NCBI RefSeq assembly: GCF_009729855.1
Contig: NZ_WODA01000025.1
Location: 62,001-126,000, forward strand
Reading direction: 5' to 3'
Source: Agromyces luteolus
GTDB taxonomy: Bacteria > Actinomycetota > Actinomycetes > Actinomycetales > Microbacteriaceae
Length of the DNA stretch: 64,000 bases
Shown here: piece by piece, positions 52,622 through 60,432 of the stretch
How positions within the stretch are numbered: position 1 is the first letter of the stretch
Layout: every line of letters begins with the position of its first letter
Notes under the pieces: generated by a model
Told to the model about the DNA's origin: nothing
What the model saw: the letters and a program-made list of their open reading frames with translations, nothing else
The model's database searches: none
Translations under genes and position numbers: made by a program

Positions 52622-54100
52622 TCAGTCGCGCTCGGCGAAGATCGTGCGGTGCCAGTCGCGCCTGGCCTCGCCGGTGCGGTCGAACATCACGTGCTTGACC
52701 ACGGTGTACTCGTCGAACGAGTAGGTCGACATGTCCTTGCCGAAGCCGGACTGCTTGAACCCGCCGTGCGGCATCTCGCTGATGATCGAGATGTGGTCGT
52801 TGATCCACACGCAGCCGGCGCGGATCTGCTCGGAGGCCCGCATGGCGCGGTACACGTCGCGGGTCCACGCCGAGGCGGCGAGACCGTACGGGGTGTCGTT
52901 GGCGAGGCGGATGGCCTCGTCGTCATCGTCGAACGGCATGGCCGCGAGCACGGGGCCGAACACCTCGTCGCGCACGATCTCACTGGCGGGGTCGGCGTCG
53001 GCGACGAGCGTCGGCTGGAAGTACGAACCCCGGGCGAGGTCGCCGATGGGGCAGCGGCCGCCGGTCACGACCCGCGCGTACGAGCGGGCGCGCTCCACCA
53101 TGCCGGCGACCTTCTCGCGGTGCTCGAACGAGATGAGCGGTCCGAGGTCGGTGTCCGGGTCGGCCGTCGGCCCGAGCTTGACCTTGCCGTAGAGCTCGGC
53201 GACGCCGTCGACGAAGTCGTCGTAGAGCGAGCGGTGCACGATCGCGCGCGTCGCGGCGGTGCAGTCCTGGCCGGTGTTGATGAGGCTGCCGGCGACGGCA
53301 CCGTGGATGGCGGCTTCGAGGTCGGCGTCGTCGAAGACGACGAAGGGGGCCTTGCCGCCGAGCTCGAGATGCACGCGCTTGGCCGTCGTCGCGGCGGCGT
53401 CGAGCACGGTGCGGCCGACGCCGGTCGATCCGGTGAAGGAGAGCATGTCGACATCCGGATGGCGCAGCAGTTCGGCCCCGACATCGCGGCCTCGGCCGAC
53501 GATGACGTTCACGACGCCGGCCGGCACACCGGCCTCGGCGGCGACCTCGGCGAAGCGCACCGAGGTGAGCGGCGTGATCTCGGCGGGCTTCAGCACGATC
53601 GTGTTCCCGGCCGCGATGGCGGGGAGGATCTTCCACGCCGCCATCTGCAGCGGGTAGTTCCACGGTGCGATCGAGCCGACGACGCCGATCGCCTCGCGGC
53701 GGATCGCCGAGGTGTGCGACCCGGAGTACTCCCCCATCGCCTTGCCCTCGAGGTTGCGGGCGGCGCCCGAGAAGAACGCGATGTTGTCGACCGTGCCGGG
53801 CACGTCGAATTCGCGCGTGAGCCGGATCGGCTTGCCTGCCTGCCGGCTCTCGAGCTGGGCGAATTCCTCCGCGCGCTCGTCGAGGAGCGTCGCGAGGCGG
53901 GCGAGCACGGCCGAGCGTTCGGCGGGCGTCGCGCCCGACCACTCGGGGAACGCGGCGCGTGCGGCCGCGACCGCGGCCTCCACGTCGCGGCCGTCGGCGA
54001 GGTCGACCGTCGCGACGACCTCGCCGTTGGACGGGTCGATCACGTCGGTCGTGCGGCGGGTTGCGGACGTGGCGTGACGTCCGTCGAGGAGCTGGGTCAT
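52622..54100 (-). CDS. aldehyde dehydrogenase (2-oxoglutarate semialdehyde dehydrogenase candidate)
   Basis: A 492-residue ALDH with the complete active site: Asn148 in APWNYP, Glu246 in LELGGKAP and Cys280 in NTGQDC. The C-terminal EMPHGGFKQSGFGKDMSTYSFDEYTVVKHVM is the pattern of aminobutyraldehyde/betaine-aldehyde dehydrogenases, so the sequence alone would suggest gamma-aminobutyraldehyde. The place in the operon, between hydroxyproline epimerase and downstream SDRs, argues for oxidation of 2-oxoglutarate semialdehyde to 2-oxoglutarate. Both remain possible. Confidence 0.85.
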   Translation of the reverse strand: MTQLLDGRHATSATRRTTDVIDPSNGEVVATVDLADGRDVEAAVAAARAAFPEWSGATPAERSAVLARLATLLDERAEEFAQLESRQAGKPIRLTREFDVPGTVDNIAFFSGAARNLEGKAMGEYSGSHTSAIRREAIGVVGSIAPWNYPLQMAAWKILPAIAAGNTIVLKPAEITPLTSVRFAEVAAEAGVPAGVVNVIVGRGRDVGAELLRHPDVDMLSFTGSTGVGRTVLDAAATTAKRVHLELGGKAPFVVFDDADLEAAIHGAVAGSLINTGQDCTAATRAIVHRSLYDDFVDGVAELYGKVKLGPTADPDTDLGPLISFEHREKVAGMVERARSYARVVTGGRCPIGDLARGSYFQPTLVADADPASEIVRDEVFGPVLAAMPFDDDDEAIRLANDTPYGLAASAWTRDVYRAMRASEQIRAGCVWINDHISIISEMPHGGFKQSGFGKDMSTYSFDEYTVVKHVMFDRTGEARRDWHRTIFAERD

Positions 54101-54157
54101 GGGGTTTCGCTTCCGTGTGTGAGTGCAGGTGAAGTCAGGGAGGGCGGGGCGCGGGGC

Positions 54158-55228
54158 TCAGCCCTGCGGGCCCCAGATGTCGCCGACGGTGTAGCCCTCG
54201 GGGAACGGGTCCGACGGGTCGAGCGTCCACTGCGAGCGCCCGGTGATCCAGGCGCGCCCGGTCACGGTCGGGAGCACCGCGGGCCGACCCGCGACCTCCG
54301 TCTCGCCGACGAGCCGGCCGACGAACTCGCTGCCGATGATGCTGCGGTGCACGAAGTCCTCGTCGAGGGCGAGCTGGCCGCGGGCGTGCAGCGCGGCCAT
54401 GCGCGCACTGGTGCCCGTGCCGCACGGCGAGCGGTCGAGCGCGCCGGTCCAGGTCGCGGGGTCGTCTCGTTCGAGGCGCCCATTGGTGAGCACCACCGTG
54501 TTGCTCGACGGGTGCCCCGGCGTGCGGTCGCCGTCGTGCAGCATGACGAGGTTGACGTGGTCGATCGAGGGGGTGAGCGGATGGCGCACCTCGACCTGCT
54601 CGGTGGCGGCGAGCTTCAGCAGCGCGCCGGCCCGTGCGAGCGCCTTGCCGTTCTCGGGGTCGAGGTCGAGTCCGAAGTCGGCCGCTCGGGCCTGGGCGAA
54701 GAACTGCCCGCCGAACACGATGTCGGCCGGCACCTCGCCGAACCCCTCGACCTGCAGCGGCACGTCGAGGCCGACGACGAACGAGGGCACGTTCGCGATC
54801 GTGACCGAGGTGACCTTGCCGTCGTCGGCGACGTGCGCCACGGCGCGGACCGTGCCGACCGCGGTGTCGATCGTGACCGGGGTCTCGGGCCCGGCGACCG
54901 GCACGATCCCGGTCTCGACGGCGGCCGTGACGGCGCACATCGTGTTGCTGCCCGACATGGGGGTGAATCCGCCCTGCTCGAGCACGACGATCCCGAAGTC
55001 GGAGCCCGGGTTCACGGCAGGCAGGAGGAACACGGCGCAGAGCCCCGGGTAGCCGCGCGGCTCGCGGAGCAGCAGTCGCCGCAGGCCGTCGAGCTCGTCG
55101 CGGCAGTACGTGAGCCGCTCCTCCATCGTGTCGCCTCGGACGAGCCCCGCCGCATTCGTGATGATGCGGCCGGGCTCGCCCTCGGCGTGCACCTCGATCG
55201 CGTCGAGGGTGAACCGTGGCTCGCTCAT
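54158..55228 (-). CDS. proline racemase family enzyme: 4-hydroxyproline epimerase candidate
   Basis: A 356-residue proline racemase-fold enzyme. The second catalytic residue is Cys269 in DRSPCGTGTSARMA. The first, normally the Cys of MCGH, is Ser92 in PMSGSNT. Published work on this superfamily found Cys/Cys pairs in proline racemases and most 4-hydroxyproline epimerases, Thr/Cys in trans-3-hydroxyproline dehydratases, and Ser/Cys in enzymes that may do both. So epimerisation of trans-4-hydroxy-L-proline to the cis-D form is likely, with dehydratase activity possible. ATG overlaps the stop of the deaminase gene (ATGA). Confidence 0.87.
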   Translation of the reverse strand: MSEPRFTLDAIEVHAEGEPGRIITNAAGLVRGDTMEERLTYCRDELDGLRRLLLREPRGYPGLCAVFLLPAVNPGSDFGIVVLEQGGFTPMSGSNTMCAVTAAVETGIVPVAGPETPVTIDTAVGTVRAVAHVADDGKVTSVTIANVPSFVVGLDVPLQVEGFGEVPADIVFGGQFFAQARAADFGLDLDPENGKALARAGALLKLAATEQVEVRHPLTPSIDHVNLVMLHDGDRTPGHPSSNTVVLTNGRLERDDPATWTGALDRSPCGTGTSARMAALHARGQLALDEDFVHRSIIGSEFVGRLVGETEVAGRPAVLPTVTGRAWITGRSQWTLDPSDPFPEGYTVGDIWGPQG

Positions 55229-56142
55229 GCGGCCACGGTAGCCCCGAGCACCCCCGCGCGCTCGAGGATCCCGGCGAGCCGTTCCCGCTCGGCCGGAGCC
55301 AGGGGCTGGATCGGCAGTCGCGCCGGACCGACCGGGTTGCCGGTCAGTTCGAGCGCCGCCTTGATGCCGGCCACGTAGTTGACGGACTCGAGGAAGTCGC
55401 TGAGCTCCCAGAGCGGAGTCCAGAGCGCACGAGCGGCCTCGAGGTCGCGGTCGACCGCGAGCGTGTTCCACAGCTGCACGGCGAGGTCGGGCACGATGCC
55501 GGCGACGCCCCACACCGACGCCTCGGCGCCACTGGCGATGCCGAAGAACGTGAGGGTGTCCCATCCGTTGAAGGCCTTGATCCGGTCGCCGCGCACGGCG
55601 AGCAGCTCGGCGAGTGCGACCGCGTCGCCCGAGGTGTCCTTCAGGTAGTCGACGCCCTCGATGTCGCCGAGCTCGGCGATCTCCGCCGCCGTGAGCTTCA
55701 GGCCGGTGGCACCGGGCACGTTGTAGTACACGATCGGGATCGTGATCGCCGTCGCGACGTCCCACAGGAACGCCTTCAGCGCGTCGAACGACAGCGGGTC
55801 GTAGAACGGCGGGACGAGCATGATCGCGTCGGCGCCGACGCGCTCGGCGTGGCGGGCGAGGTCGATCGCGCCGTCGGTCGAGAGGCTGCCGACGCCGGCG
55901 ACGACGGGTACCCGGCCGGCGGCCGCCTCGACGTAGGCCTCGATCACGCGGCGGTACTCGGCCGGGGATAGCGTCGTGAACTCTCCGGTCGTGCCGGTCG
56001 GAACGAGTCCGTGGATGCCGGCAGCGATGAGCCGGTCGACCTGCCGGCGGAGCGCGGCCTCGTCGACCTGCGTGCCGTCGTCGGTGAAGGGCGTGGTGAC
56101 GGCGGCGAGGATGCCGCGGAGCTGGACGTTGGTGCGGGTCAT
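55225..56142 (-). CDS. DapA-family lyase: 1-pyrroline-4-hydroxy-2-carboxylate deaminase candidate
   Basis: A 305-residue dihydrodipicolinate synthase-family enzyme. The oxyanion/pyruvate loop is GTTGE at residues 50-54, the catalytic tyrosine is in YYNVPG (about 140), and the Schiff-base lysine is Lys168 in YLKDTSGD. In hydroxyproline operons a member of this family deaminates and opens the pyrroline to 2-oxoglutarate semialdehyde. The neighbours fit that role better than lysine biosynthesis. ATG has AAAGGA upstream, and it lies 14 bases after the oxidase gene. Confidence 0.87.
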   Translation of the reverse strand: MTRTNVQLRGILAAVTTPFTDDGTQVDEAALRRQVDRLIAAGIHGLVPTGTTGEFTTLSPAEYRRVIEAYVEAAAGRVPVVAGVGSLSTDGAIDLARHAERVGADAIMLVPPFYDPLSFDALKAFLWDVATAITIPIVYYNVPGATGLKLTAAEIAELGDIEGVDYLKDTSGDAVALAELLAVRGDRIKAFNGWDTLTFFGIASGAEASVWGVAGIVPDLAVQLWNTLAVDRDLEAARALWTPLWELSDFLESVNYVAGIKAALELTGNPVGPARLPIQPLAPAERERLAGILERAGVLGATVAA

Positions 56143-56156
56143 GGTGGTGGTTCCTT

Positions 56157-57413
56157 TCAGGATGCGTGGGCCAGGCGGCCGCCGGAGAAGCGGGCCGGAG
56201 CGAAGGGCGCGAGCAGCGGCGATTGCCGGTCGCGGAGGATGAGGTCGGTCATCGCGGCCGCCGAGCCCGGGGCGAGCGTGACGCCGAGCATGCCGTGGCC
56301 GGTGGAGACGTAGGCGTTCGAGAGGCCGCCGAGTCGGCCCATGACCGGGAGCCCGTCGGGGGTCATGGGGCGCATGCCGGCCTGCGGACGGACGGGCGTG
56401 CGGGGTGGTTCCCAGCCGCGGAAGTAGGTGGTCGGTGCGCGGAGGATGGCGTCGACGCGGACCTGGTTGATGTCCTCGTCGAGGCCGCCGAACTCCATGG
56501 TCCCGGCCAGGCGCAGGTTGCGCGAGAGCGGGGTGACGGCGACCTTCGCGTCCGACAGGTTCGTCGCACTCCGGAGGGCGAACGGTTCGACGTCGACGCT
56601 GTAGCCCTTGCCGGGGCGGACCGGAAGGCTCGCACCGAACAGCTTCGAGAGCGGGCCGGTCCAGGCGCCTGCTGCGAGCAGGAACCGGTCCCCGATGAAG
56701 GTGCGGCTGCCCGAGCGGATGGCGCGCACGCGCCCGTTCCGGATCTCGACCGATTCCACGGGCGCGTTCTCGACGATGTCGACGCCCAGTCCGACGAGCC
56801 GGTCGTGCAGCGCGCGGGCCAGCGCACCGGGGTCGACGTGCCGTTCCTTCGGGAAGAAGAGGCCGCCCTCGACCGCGTCGGACAGCAGCGGCTCGTGCGT
56901 GCGCACGTCGTCCCCGACGAGCACGGTCGGCTCGAGGCCGTAGCGCTTGACCAGGTCGAGGTGCGTGAGGTGATGGTCGAGGTTCTCCTTGCGGGTGAAG
57001 GCCATGAGGAGGCCCTCGTTGTGCATCTCGAAGTCCATGCCGTCGGCGCGGTACTCGTCGAAGACCTCGACGGTGTGCTCGGCGAGGGCGAGATGCCCGG
57101 CGAAGCCGGCGCGCTGCGCCTTCGCGTTGGAGGCCCGCCACATGCCGAACATGAACGAGAGGAAGGAGGGATTGAGCGATGGGCGGATGTAGAGCGGGCT
57201 GTCGGGACGGAGCATCCACTTCAGCGAGGTGAGCACGACGCCCGGGCCGGGCACGGGTGCGGCCTCGGCCGGCACGATCCATCCGGCGTTGACGTCGCTG
57301 GCGCCGAGGCCCGTGGGCCGGGCGTCGACCAGCGTGACCGTCGCGCCCTCACGGGCGAGGTGGTATGCGGTCGTCAGTCCGATGACGCCGCCGCCGATGA
57401 CCACGGTGTGCAA
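56157..57413 (-). CDS. FAD-dependent D-amino acid dehydrogenase (cis-4-hydroxy-D-proline dehydrogenase candidate)
   Basis: A 418-residue DadA-type flavoprotein. The FAD-binding motif VVIGGGVIGLTTAYHLA starts at residue 4. The DVNAGWIVPAEAAPVPGPG segment is typical of single-chain D-hydroxyproline/D-amino acid dehydrogenases, and the C-terminal GMRPMTPDGLPVMGR...VSTGHGMLGVTLAPGSA closes the flavin site. It oxidises cis-4-hydroxy-D-proline to 1-pyrroline-4-hydroxy-2-carboxylate in this pathway. The start is a TTG, chosen because AGAAAGGA lies eight bases upstream and the FAD motif follows at once; no ATG fits. Confidence 0.88.
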   Translation of the reverse strand: MHTVVIGGGVIGLTTAYHLAREGATVTLVDARPTGLGASDVNAGWIVPAEAAPVPGPGVVLTSLKWMLRPDSPLYIRPSLNPSFLSFMFGMWRASNAKAQRAGFAGHLALAEHTVEVFDEYRADGMDFEMHNEGLLMAFTRKENLDHHLTHLDLVKRYGLEPTVLVGDDVRTHEPLLSDAVEGGLFFPKERHVDPGALARALHDRLVGLGVDIVENAPVESVEIRNGRVRAIRSGSRTFIGDRFLLAAGAWTGPLSKLFGASLPVRPGKGYSVDVEPFALRSATNLSDAKVAVTPLSRNLRLAGTMEFGGLDEDINQVRVDAILRAPTTYFRGWEPPRTPVRPQAGMRPMTPDGLPVMGRLGGLSNAYVSTGHGMLGVTLAPGSAAAMTDLILRDRQSPLLAPFAPARFSGGRLAHAS

Positions 57414-57471
57414 CGCGGTGGTCCTTTCTCTCGGGGTGGTGGGTGGGGGCCGAGGCCCCCACCCGGTGGGG

Positions 57472-58290
57472 CTAGAAGCGGACCGCGTCGACGAACTTCT
57501 TGAGTTCGGGGTTCGTCGAGCGGTTGAAGGCCTCGTCGGGGGTCGCGTTGACCGCGATCTCGCCCTCATGGAAGAAGACGACCCGGTCGGCAGCCTTGGA
57601 TGCGAACGCCATGTCATGCGTGACGAGCGCGACGGCGATGCCCTCCTCCTGCTTGAGGCGTCGGAGCACCTCGAGCACCTCGGCCGCGACGGGCGGGTCG
57701 AGCGCGCTGGTGATCTCGTCGCAGAGCAGGAGCTTCGGACGCATCATCAGGGCGCGGGCGATCGCGACGCGTTGGCGCTCGCCGCCCGAGAGCTGCGACG
57801 GGCGGCTGCGGAGGTGCTGCGACATCCCGACCTCGGCGAGCGCGACTTCGGCGCGCTCCTTCGCCTCGGCAGCACTGAGTCCCAGCCGCTTGCGCGGCGC
57901 CAGGGTCAGGTTGGCCAGGACGTCCATGTGCGGCCAGAGCGTGTACGTCTGGAACACCATGCCGACGTGCGACTCGACGTCGCGCCAGTCGTCGGTGCGC
58001 TCCTCGTCCTCGAAGACGACCTTTCCGTCGAACACGATGCGTCCGGCGTCGGGGTCGGTGAGGCCGGCGAGCGCCCGCAGCAGCGTGCTCTTGCCGGAGC
58101 CGCTCTTGCCGATGATCACGGTGATGTCGCCGGCGAGCATGTCGAAGTCGACGTTCTTCAGGATCATCCGGTCGTTGAAGCTCTTCTGGAGCCCCCGCGC
58201 CGAGACGAGGATCTCGCCGTGGCTCGCCGTGATGGTGGACGAGGCGGGCTCGACGCGGCGACGCGAACCCGTGTTCGTGAGCTGGCTCAT
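57472..58290 (-). CDS. amino-acid ABC transporter ATP-binding protein
   Basis: A 272-residue GlnQ/HisP-type ATPase with Walker A GKSGSGKST, signature LSGGERQRVAIARAL, Walker B LLLCDEITSALDP and the switch histidine in VTHDM. The 25-residue N-terminal tail is extra. The gene overlaps the permease stop by four bases. It powers import by the permease and binding protein encoded just before it, presumably of hydroxyproline. Confidence 0.93.
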   Translation of the reverse strand: MSQLTNTGSRRRVEPASSTITASHGEILVSARGLQKSFNDRMILKNVDFDMLAGDITVIIGKSGSGKSTLLRALAGLTDPDAGRIVFDGKVVFEDEERTDDWRDVESHVGMVFQTYTLWPHMDVLANLTLAPRKRLGLSAAEAKERAEVALAEVGMSQHLRSRPSQLSGGERQRVAIARALMMRPKLLLCDEITSALDPPVAAEVLEVLRRLKQEEGIAVALVTHDMAFASKAADRVVFFHEGEIAVNATPDEAFNRSTNPELKKFVDAVRF

Positions 58291-59030
58291 GCTGCGGCCT
58301 TCACTTTCAGTCCGGGCACCATCCGGGAGAGCAGGTTCGGTCCTGCGGTTCCGGATGGTCCTTGGTTCATCATGTTTCGCTCGATCCGCGACAGGATCAA
58401 GGACACGGGGAACGCGATGACGAAGTACATCAGCGCGGCCGTCGTCAGGATCTCCAGCGCCCGGTACGACTCGGAGGCGATCTTGTTCGCGGTGAACATG
58501 AGGTCGGCCACCGCGATCGTCGAGACGAGCGCCGTGTCCTTGAACAGCGAGATGTTCAGCGAGAGGATCACGGGCAGCTGCTGCCGCAGCGCCTGCGGGA
58601 TGATGATGTACCGCACCCGCTGCCACGAGCTCAGGCGAAGCATCTTCCCGGCCTCGATCTGCTCGACCGGGACCGCCTGGAAGCCGGAGCGCAGTGCCTC
58701 GGCCATGAAGGCGGTGAGGTTCGCCGTGAGCGCGATGACCGCCGAGATGAACCCGGGGATCGTGATCCCCGTGAGCGTCGGCAGCGCGTAGTACACCCAG
58801 AACAGCTGAACGAGCAGCGGCGTGCATCGGAACAGCTCGATGTACCCCTGGGCGACCCAGCGCACGATGTCGATGTTCGACATGCGCATCAGTGCCACGG
58901 GAACGGCGAGGATCATCGACAGCACGATCACGATCAGCGTGATCTGGATCGTGACGCCGAGACCCTCGAGCAACCGCGGGAAGTTGCTCGTGACGACGTT
59001 CCAGTCGAAGTCGTAGCTCTTGACCATCAT
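58287..59030 (-). CDS. polar amino-acid ABC transporter permease
   Basis: A 247-residue permease of the His/Glu/Gln/Arg/opine class with five or six membrane helices and the ATPase-coupling loop EALRSGFQAVPVEQIEAGKMLRLSSWQRVRYIIIPQALRQQLP. A single permease gene implies a homodimer. It lies 21 bases after the binding-protein gene and overlaps the ATPase start. Confidence 0.93.
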   Translation of the reverse strand: MMVKSYDFDWNVVTSNFPRLLEGLGVTIQITLIVIVLSMILAVPVALMRMSNIDIVRWVAQGYIELFRCTPLLVQLFWVYYALPTLTGITIPGFISAVIALTANLTAFMAEALRSGFQAVPVEQIEAGKMLRLSSWQRVRYIIIPQALRQQLPVILSLNISLFKDTALVSTIAVADLMFTANKIASESYRALEILTTAALMYFVIAFPVSLILSRIERNMMNQGPSGTAGPNLLSRMVPGLKVKAAA

Positions 59031-59051
59031 GGTGATCGGCTCCGATCGGGG

Positions 59052-59930
59052 TTACTGCATCCGGAGGTCACCGAGGGTGTCGACCTCGATGATCCCGGCC
59101 TCTTCGAACGCCCGGGCGAGTGAGCCGTCGTTCTTCGCGGACTGGATGGCGATGTTCAGCACCTGCAGCGAGCGGGCGTCGATGTCGGCGTTCACGCCGT
59201 AGTTCGAGTCCTGCACGAAGATGGCGGGGTCGGGCACGACGATCTTGAGCGTCGGGTCCTTCTGCGCCGCGTCGGCGAGGGTCGGGAGGTCGGCGAACGC
59301 GGCGACGGCGCGGCCGGCACCCATGGCCGTGACGGCGTTCGGGATGCTCTCGGTGGTCATCAGTTCGGCACCGAGTGCCGCGATGGCGGGCTCGTATGAG
59401 GTGCCGCCCGCGAGGGCGATCGGCTGGCCGCTGGCGACGATGTCCTCGACGCTCGTCAGCCCGGAGTCGGCCTGCACGAGGAAGGCGCCCTCGTAGGTGT
59501 AGACCGGGTCGGTGAACTGGATCGCCAGCGAACGCTCGGAGGTCGAGTCGAGGTAGGCGGCCACGTCGAAGCGGTCGGCCTGCAGGCCGGAGACCATCTT
59601 GCTCCACTCGGCCGCGACGGGCGTGAACTTCACGCCGAGCTCCTCGGCGAGCTTCTGCAGCGGGAGCACGTTCGGGCCGCCCATGGTGCCGTCGGCCTGC
59701 TCGGCCGTCATCGGCGGCGCCGACGCGATGCCGACGCGCAGCTCGCCCTGGTCCTTGATCTTCTCGATCCAGGCGCCGTTGGTCGTGGCGGCCTCGCTCG
59801 CGGTGGCGCTGCTGCCGCCGCGGAGCGTCGCGCCGAGGAAGCCCGCGGCGAGGGCGAGCACGACGACGCCGATCACGGCGAGAATCGTGCGGTTGGTCTT
59901 CTTCGTCTTCTTCGAAGTGGTGCTGGACAT
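59052..59930 (-). CDS. amino-acid ABC transporter substrate-binding protein
   Basis: A 292-residue periplasmic-binding-protein-like (SBP_bac_3) protein. It has a lysine-rich start, one hydrophobic segment (about residues 15-37, ILAVIGVVVLALAAGFLGATL), then the binding domain with GELRVGIASAPPM, DVAAYLDSTSERSLAIQFTDP and GVNADIDARSL. There is no lipobox cysteine, unusual for a Gram-positive binding protein, so it must stay attached through its uncleaved helix or be released. It is the first enzyme-scale gene of the hydroxyproline operon. Confidence 0.9.
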   Translation of the reverse strand: MSSTTSKKTKKTNRTILAVIGVVVLALAAGFLGATLRGGSSATASEAATTNGAWIEKIKDQGELRVGIASAPPMTAEQADGTMGGPNVLPLQKLAEELGVKFTPVAAEWSKMVSGLQADRFDVAAYLDSTSERSLAIQFTDPVYTYEGAFLVQADSGLTSVEDIVASGQPIALAGGTSYEPAIAALGAELMTTESIPNAVTAMGAGRAVAAFADLPTLADAAQKDPTLKIVVPDPAIFVQDSNYGVNADIDARSLQVLNIAIQSAKNDGSLARAFEEAGIIEVDTLGDLRMQ

Positions 59931-60022
59931 GGAGTGCCCTTCTTGGACGGTTGAGGAATGGGGACTGGGTGGGGCGGATGCCTCGGGCGGATGCCGGGCC
60001 GGGCCCGCGGGCTGCAGGTCCG

Positions 60023-60139
60023 TCAGCGACTTCTGATCGCGGACCCGTCGTCGGCGGGAGGACCGACTCGCGTGGTGGTGTCGCCGTCTGCTTCGTCGAC
60101 CCGCGGGTGGCGGTTCGTCCGAGGTGAAATGCGGTTCAT
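60023..60139 (-). CDS. short upstream ORF in the hydroxyproline operon leader (38 codons)
   Basis: An ATG with a strong AAGGAG eight bases upstream opens a 38-codon frame ending in TGA, 92 bases before the binding-protein gene. The product would be arginine- and proline-containing (MNRISPRTNRHPRVDEAD...), basic, and without a membrane segment. It starts about 20 bases downstream of the operator-like repeats, so it should be on the operon mRNA. It could be a leader peptide, or a chance ORF. A GC-rich CCCGCGGGCCCGG stretch right after it could fold. Confidence 0.45.
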   Translation of the reverse strand: MNRISPRTNRHPRVDEADGDTTTRVGPPADDGSAIRSR

Positions 60140-60161
60140 CTCACTGACTCCTTCGACTGCG

Positions 60162-60181
60162 TTGTCTTAGTGTCTTACAAT
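60162..60181. promoter_or_regulatory. candidate GntR operator of the hydroxyproline operon
   Basis: TTGTCTTAG (60162-60170) and TGTCTTACA (60171-60179) follow each other directly, the second continuing to TTACAAT. On the minus strand this is ATTGTAAGACA, the same sequence as at 62852-62862 in front of the GntR gene. TGTNNNACA is the usual FadR/FCD-type GntR site. It lies 23-42 bases upstream of the short leader ORF. Confidence 0.7.
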
Positions 60182-60432
60182 CTGGCGATAAGGCAAACCG
60201 TACGATGTCGACGCCGGGAACGCAAGGGGTTCGCATGAAATCGACCCGAAACGATCGCGACCCCGGGCGTTCATCTCATGCGACCCGAGGCCGCCTGAGC
60301 GCTGGGATTTCGGGCTCCGACCTCCGCGCAGACCCCGATCCCGGCCGAACGTAACGATCAGGTGAAACCCGCAGGGCGACGACCACGTCGTCCCGCTGCA
60401 CCGATTCCGACCACACGATTGGAGACCATCCG

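Noticed and set aside
52121-55378. A 1085-codon plus-strand open frame
   Set aside because: It runs opposite the SDR, aldehyde dehydrogenase and epimerase genes, which have clear motifs. Its own product is low-complexity arginine/glycine/valine text.
55225-56142. Dihydrodipicolinate synthase of lysine biosynthesis
   Set aside because: The DapA-type motifs are present, but no dapB or other lysine gene is nearby, and the gene sits between a D-hydroxyproline dehydrogenase and an epimerase with four-base overlaps.
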